Positions 22,679 through 24,260 of a stretch of DNA of 24,260 bases are shown here, piece after piece (within the stretch, counting starts at the first letter, position 1; the number at the start of each line of letters is the position of its first letter). Made by a program: the position numbers and the translations under genes. Location of the stretch: positions 1 through 24,260 of the IMG/VR virus record IMGVR_UViG_3300030060_001902, one strand, 5' to 3'. The DNA is from a virus. The notes under the pieces are model-generated. The model made no database searches. It had not been told where the DNA came from and saw nothing but the letters and a program-made list of their open reading frames with translations.

Positions 22679-24129
22679 TGTTACCAACTATTTCAACAGG
22701 AAACGTAGCATCTGCATTAGTAGGAGAATATAAAGTTGCTAACTCGTGTAGGTTTAATGATGGTAGTAGCGATAGTTTATATAAAACTTTTTCAGGTAAT
22801 GGTAATAGAAAAACTTTTACTTTTTCAGCTTGGGTTAAAAGAGGAATTGTTAGTAGTGGTGATCATTGTTTGATTGCAACATCTGTAAGTGCCTCTGATG
22901 ATAATACAATGGAATTTTTTTTTCAAGGTGGAGATAAATTTGCTGTTGGCAGATATTACAACTATAATTTAATAACTAATGCTCTTTTCAGAGACCCATC
23001 AGCTTGGTATCATATTATTTTAGCTTGTGATACTACTCAATCAACTTCAGCGAATAGAATGAGATTGTATGTAAATGGTTCTGAAATAACAAGTTTTGCA
23101 ACAGCTAATTATCCAAGTCTAAATGAGGATTTACCTTTATTAACTGGGAGTCAAAGAATAAATATAGCGGCACAGTATTATACTCATTTAAGTCAAAATA
23201 CTAGATTTTTAGATGGTTACATGACAGAAGTAGTTATGGTTGATGGACAACAATTAACACCTACAGACTTGGGAGAGTTTGATTCTGATAGTTCAACAAT
23301 ATGGAAACCAATAGATGTATCTGGTTTAACATTTGGCACAAATGGATTCTATTTAGACTTTGAAAATGCTAGTAGTCTAGGTGCAGATGTATCAGGAAAC
23401 TCTAATAACTTTACTGTAAATAATTTAACAAGTGTAGATCAATCTACTGATACTTGCACAAATAATTTTGCAACATTTAATCCTTTAGATAATTATTATT
23501 CTGCTTCTACATTTAGTGAGGGTAATCTTAAAATAGCAACAGGAACTTCATCAAATACTGCAAATTTAAGCACTTTAGGTGTTTCCACAGGAAAATGGTA
23601 TGCAGAAATAAAAGTTGTTTCAAAAAGTTCTGGAACTGATGATTATTTAGTTGGTATAATTTCTGATCAATATACAGCTAATAATCAAAATTTAGGAAAC
23701 ACGACAGGTAGCTATTCGTACTATGCTTATAACGGAAAGATAAGAAGTAATAATTCTTATACAGTTGATCCTTATGGAAATACTTATACAGCTGGAGACA
23801 TAATTGGAATTGCATTAGATTTAGATAATAATAAATTATATTTTTCAAAAAATGGTACTTTTCAAAATAGTGGTGATCCTACATCTGGATCAACTGGAAC
23901 TGGTGCTGTTTCTATTACTGCTGCTTCAAGTCAACCTTTTGGAGCTTATTTTTTTGCCGCAACTTTATGGCAAAATTCAGCATCAGGAACATTTGATGCA
24001 AACTTTGGATCTCCACCATTTTCAATCTCATCAGGTAATGCAGATGCCAATGGTTTTGGAAATTTTGAATATGCTGTGCCATCAGGTTATTTTGCGTTAT
24101 GCACTAAAAATTTAGCGGAGTTTGGATAA
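22678..24129 (+). CDS. Large fibre/adhesin with LamG-like and SPRY-like domains
   Basis: This 483-residue protein begins with a beta-sandwich of the concanavalin/LamG kind (about 20-225: CRFNDGSSDSLYKTFSG, KTFTFSAWVKRG, SAWYHIILACD, MRLYVNGSEI, GYMTEVVMVDGQ). A SPRY/B30.2-like sandwich follows (about 265-483: GVSTGKWYAEIKV, DYLVGIISD, DIIGIALDLDNNKLYFSKNG, PFGAYFFAATLW). Both folds bind sugars or proteins, so this is a candidate host-recognition adhesin. Start is TAATG with AAAGGAGA upstream. It contains the single GCTGC found in the window (about 23930). Confidence 0.78.
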   Translation: MLPTISTGNVASALVGEYKVANSCRFNDGSSDSLYKTFSGNGNRKTFTFSAWVKRGIVSSGDHCLIATSVSASDDNTMEFFFQGGDKFAVGRYYNYNLITNALFRDPSAWYHIILACDTTQSTSANRMRLYVNGSEITSFATANYPSLNEDLPLLTGSQRINIAAQYYTHLSQNTRFLDGYMTEVVMVDGQQLTPTDLGEFDSDSSTIWKPIDVSGLTFGTNGFYLDFENASSLGADVSGNSNNFTVNNLTSVDQSTDTCTNNFATFNPLDNYYSASTFSEGNLKIATGTSSNTANLSTLGVSTGKWYAEIKVVSKSSGTDDYLVGIISDQYTANNQNLGNTTGSYSYYAYNGKIRSNNSYTVDPYGNTYTAGDIIGIALDLDNNKLYFSKNGTFQNSGDPTSGSTGTGAVSITAASSQPFGAYFFAATLWQNSASGTFDANFGSPPFSISSGNADANGFGNFEYAVPSGYFALCTKNLAEFG

Positions 24130-24260
24130 TGGCTTATACAACAATAGATAAACCAACAGATTATTTTAACATTGTTACTTACACAGGAACTGGCAGTTCT
24201 AATTCTATAACTGGGGTTGGATTTCAACCTGATTGGATATGGGGAAAACAACGAAGTGGC
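24129..24260 (+). CDS. Further tail fibre gene, 5' part only
   Basis: The frame starts at the TAATG overlap with the previous stop and stays open to the window end, giving 44 residues: MAYTTIDKPTDYFNIVTYTG, then SITGVGFQPDWIWGKQRSG. This N-terminal block is typical of LamG-like fibre proteins in marine phages (YTG-x-GxxxxITGVGFQPD), so a second adhesin of the same type as its neighbour is likely. The 3' end is outside the window. Confidence 0.75.
   Translation, partial: MAYTTIDKPTDYFNIVTYTGTGSSNSITGVGFQPDWIWGKQRSG

Noticed and set aside
1-24260. Few GCGC, CGCG and GGCC sites
   Set aside because: GC-only tetramers are rare in such AT-rich DNA, so by eye I cannot separate avoidance from composition, unlike GCWGC where codon choice gives an internal control.

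Overview
The window is about 24 kb of a tailed-phage genome, most likely a siphovirus. It is very AT-rich (about one third G+C by eye). The base composition and the lookalike small proteins suggest an uncultured marine phage of the kind found with SAR11/Pelagibacter or other low-GC marine Alphaproteobacteria. The host assignment is inference. No tRNA, rRNA, CRISPR array, insertion sequence or integrase was seen.

Layout: (1) 12-2049, minus strand: seven small, tightly overlapping genes of mostly unknown role. They include a zinc-ribbon protein and a lipoprotein, and they end at an imperfect terminator-like hairpin. (2) 2050-2366: the only long intergenic region. It is a divergent control region with an inverted repeat, a hairpin and a clear intrinsic terminator whose 10-nt loop is the exact complement of the ribosome-binding site 15 nt further on. 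(3) 2367-4551, plus strand: a winged-helix protein, a Mom-like DNA-modification protein, an HNH nuclease of the DUF968/Ref-like kind, a replication-initiation-like protein and small proteins. (4) 4556-7871: small terminase, a run of small conserved phage proteins (several under 60 residues) and large terminase. (5) 7873-11880: portal, MuF-like minor head protein, scaffold and major capsid protein. No prohead protease was recognised. (6) 11890-14262: a GAAA-capped hairpin, then connector, tail completion and tail tube genes. (7) 14272-16813: tail assembly chaperone with a programmed -1 frameshift on A AAA AAC, then a short tape measure. (8) 16813-21194: tail-tip proteins ending in a 1006-residue J-like receptor-binding hub. 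(9) 21212-24260: fibre proteins, a fibre-assembly-like protein, a LamG+SPRY-like fibre, and the start of another fibre gene cut by the window edge.

The plus-strand genes form one near-continuous transcription unit with ATGA and TAATG overlaps: modification and replication control, then packaging, head, tail and adhesion. DNA polymerase, helicase and lysis genes are not recognisable here and probably lie outside the window.

Three observations stand out. The terminator/anti-Shine-Dalgarno leader sits directly in front of the Mom-like operon. GCWGC is almost absent, visible because nearly every Ala-Ala pair is written GCG-GCN or GCC-GCN although Ala is otherwise mostly GCA/GCT. The tail chaperone shows a textbook -1 frameshift.
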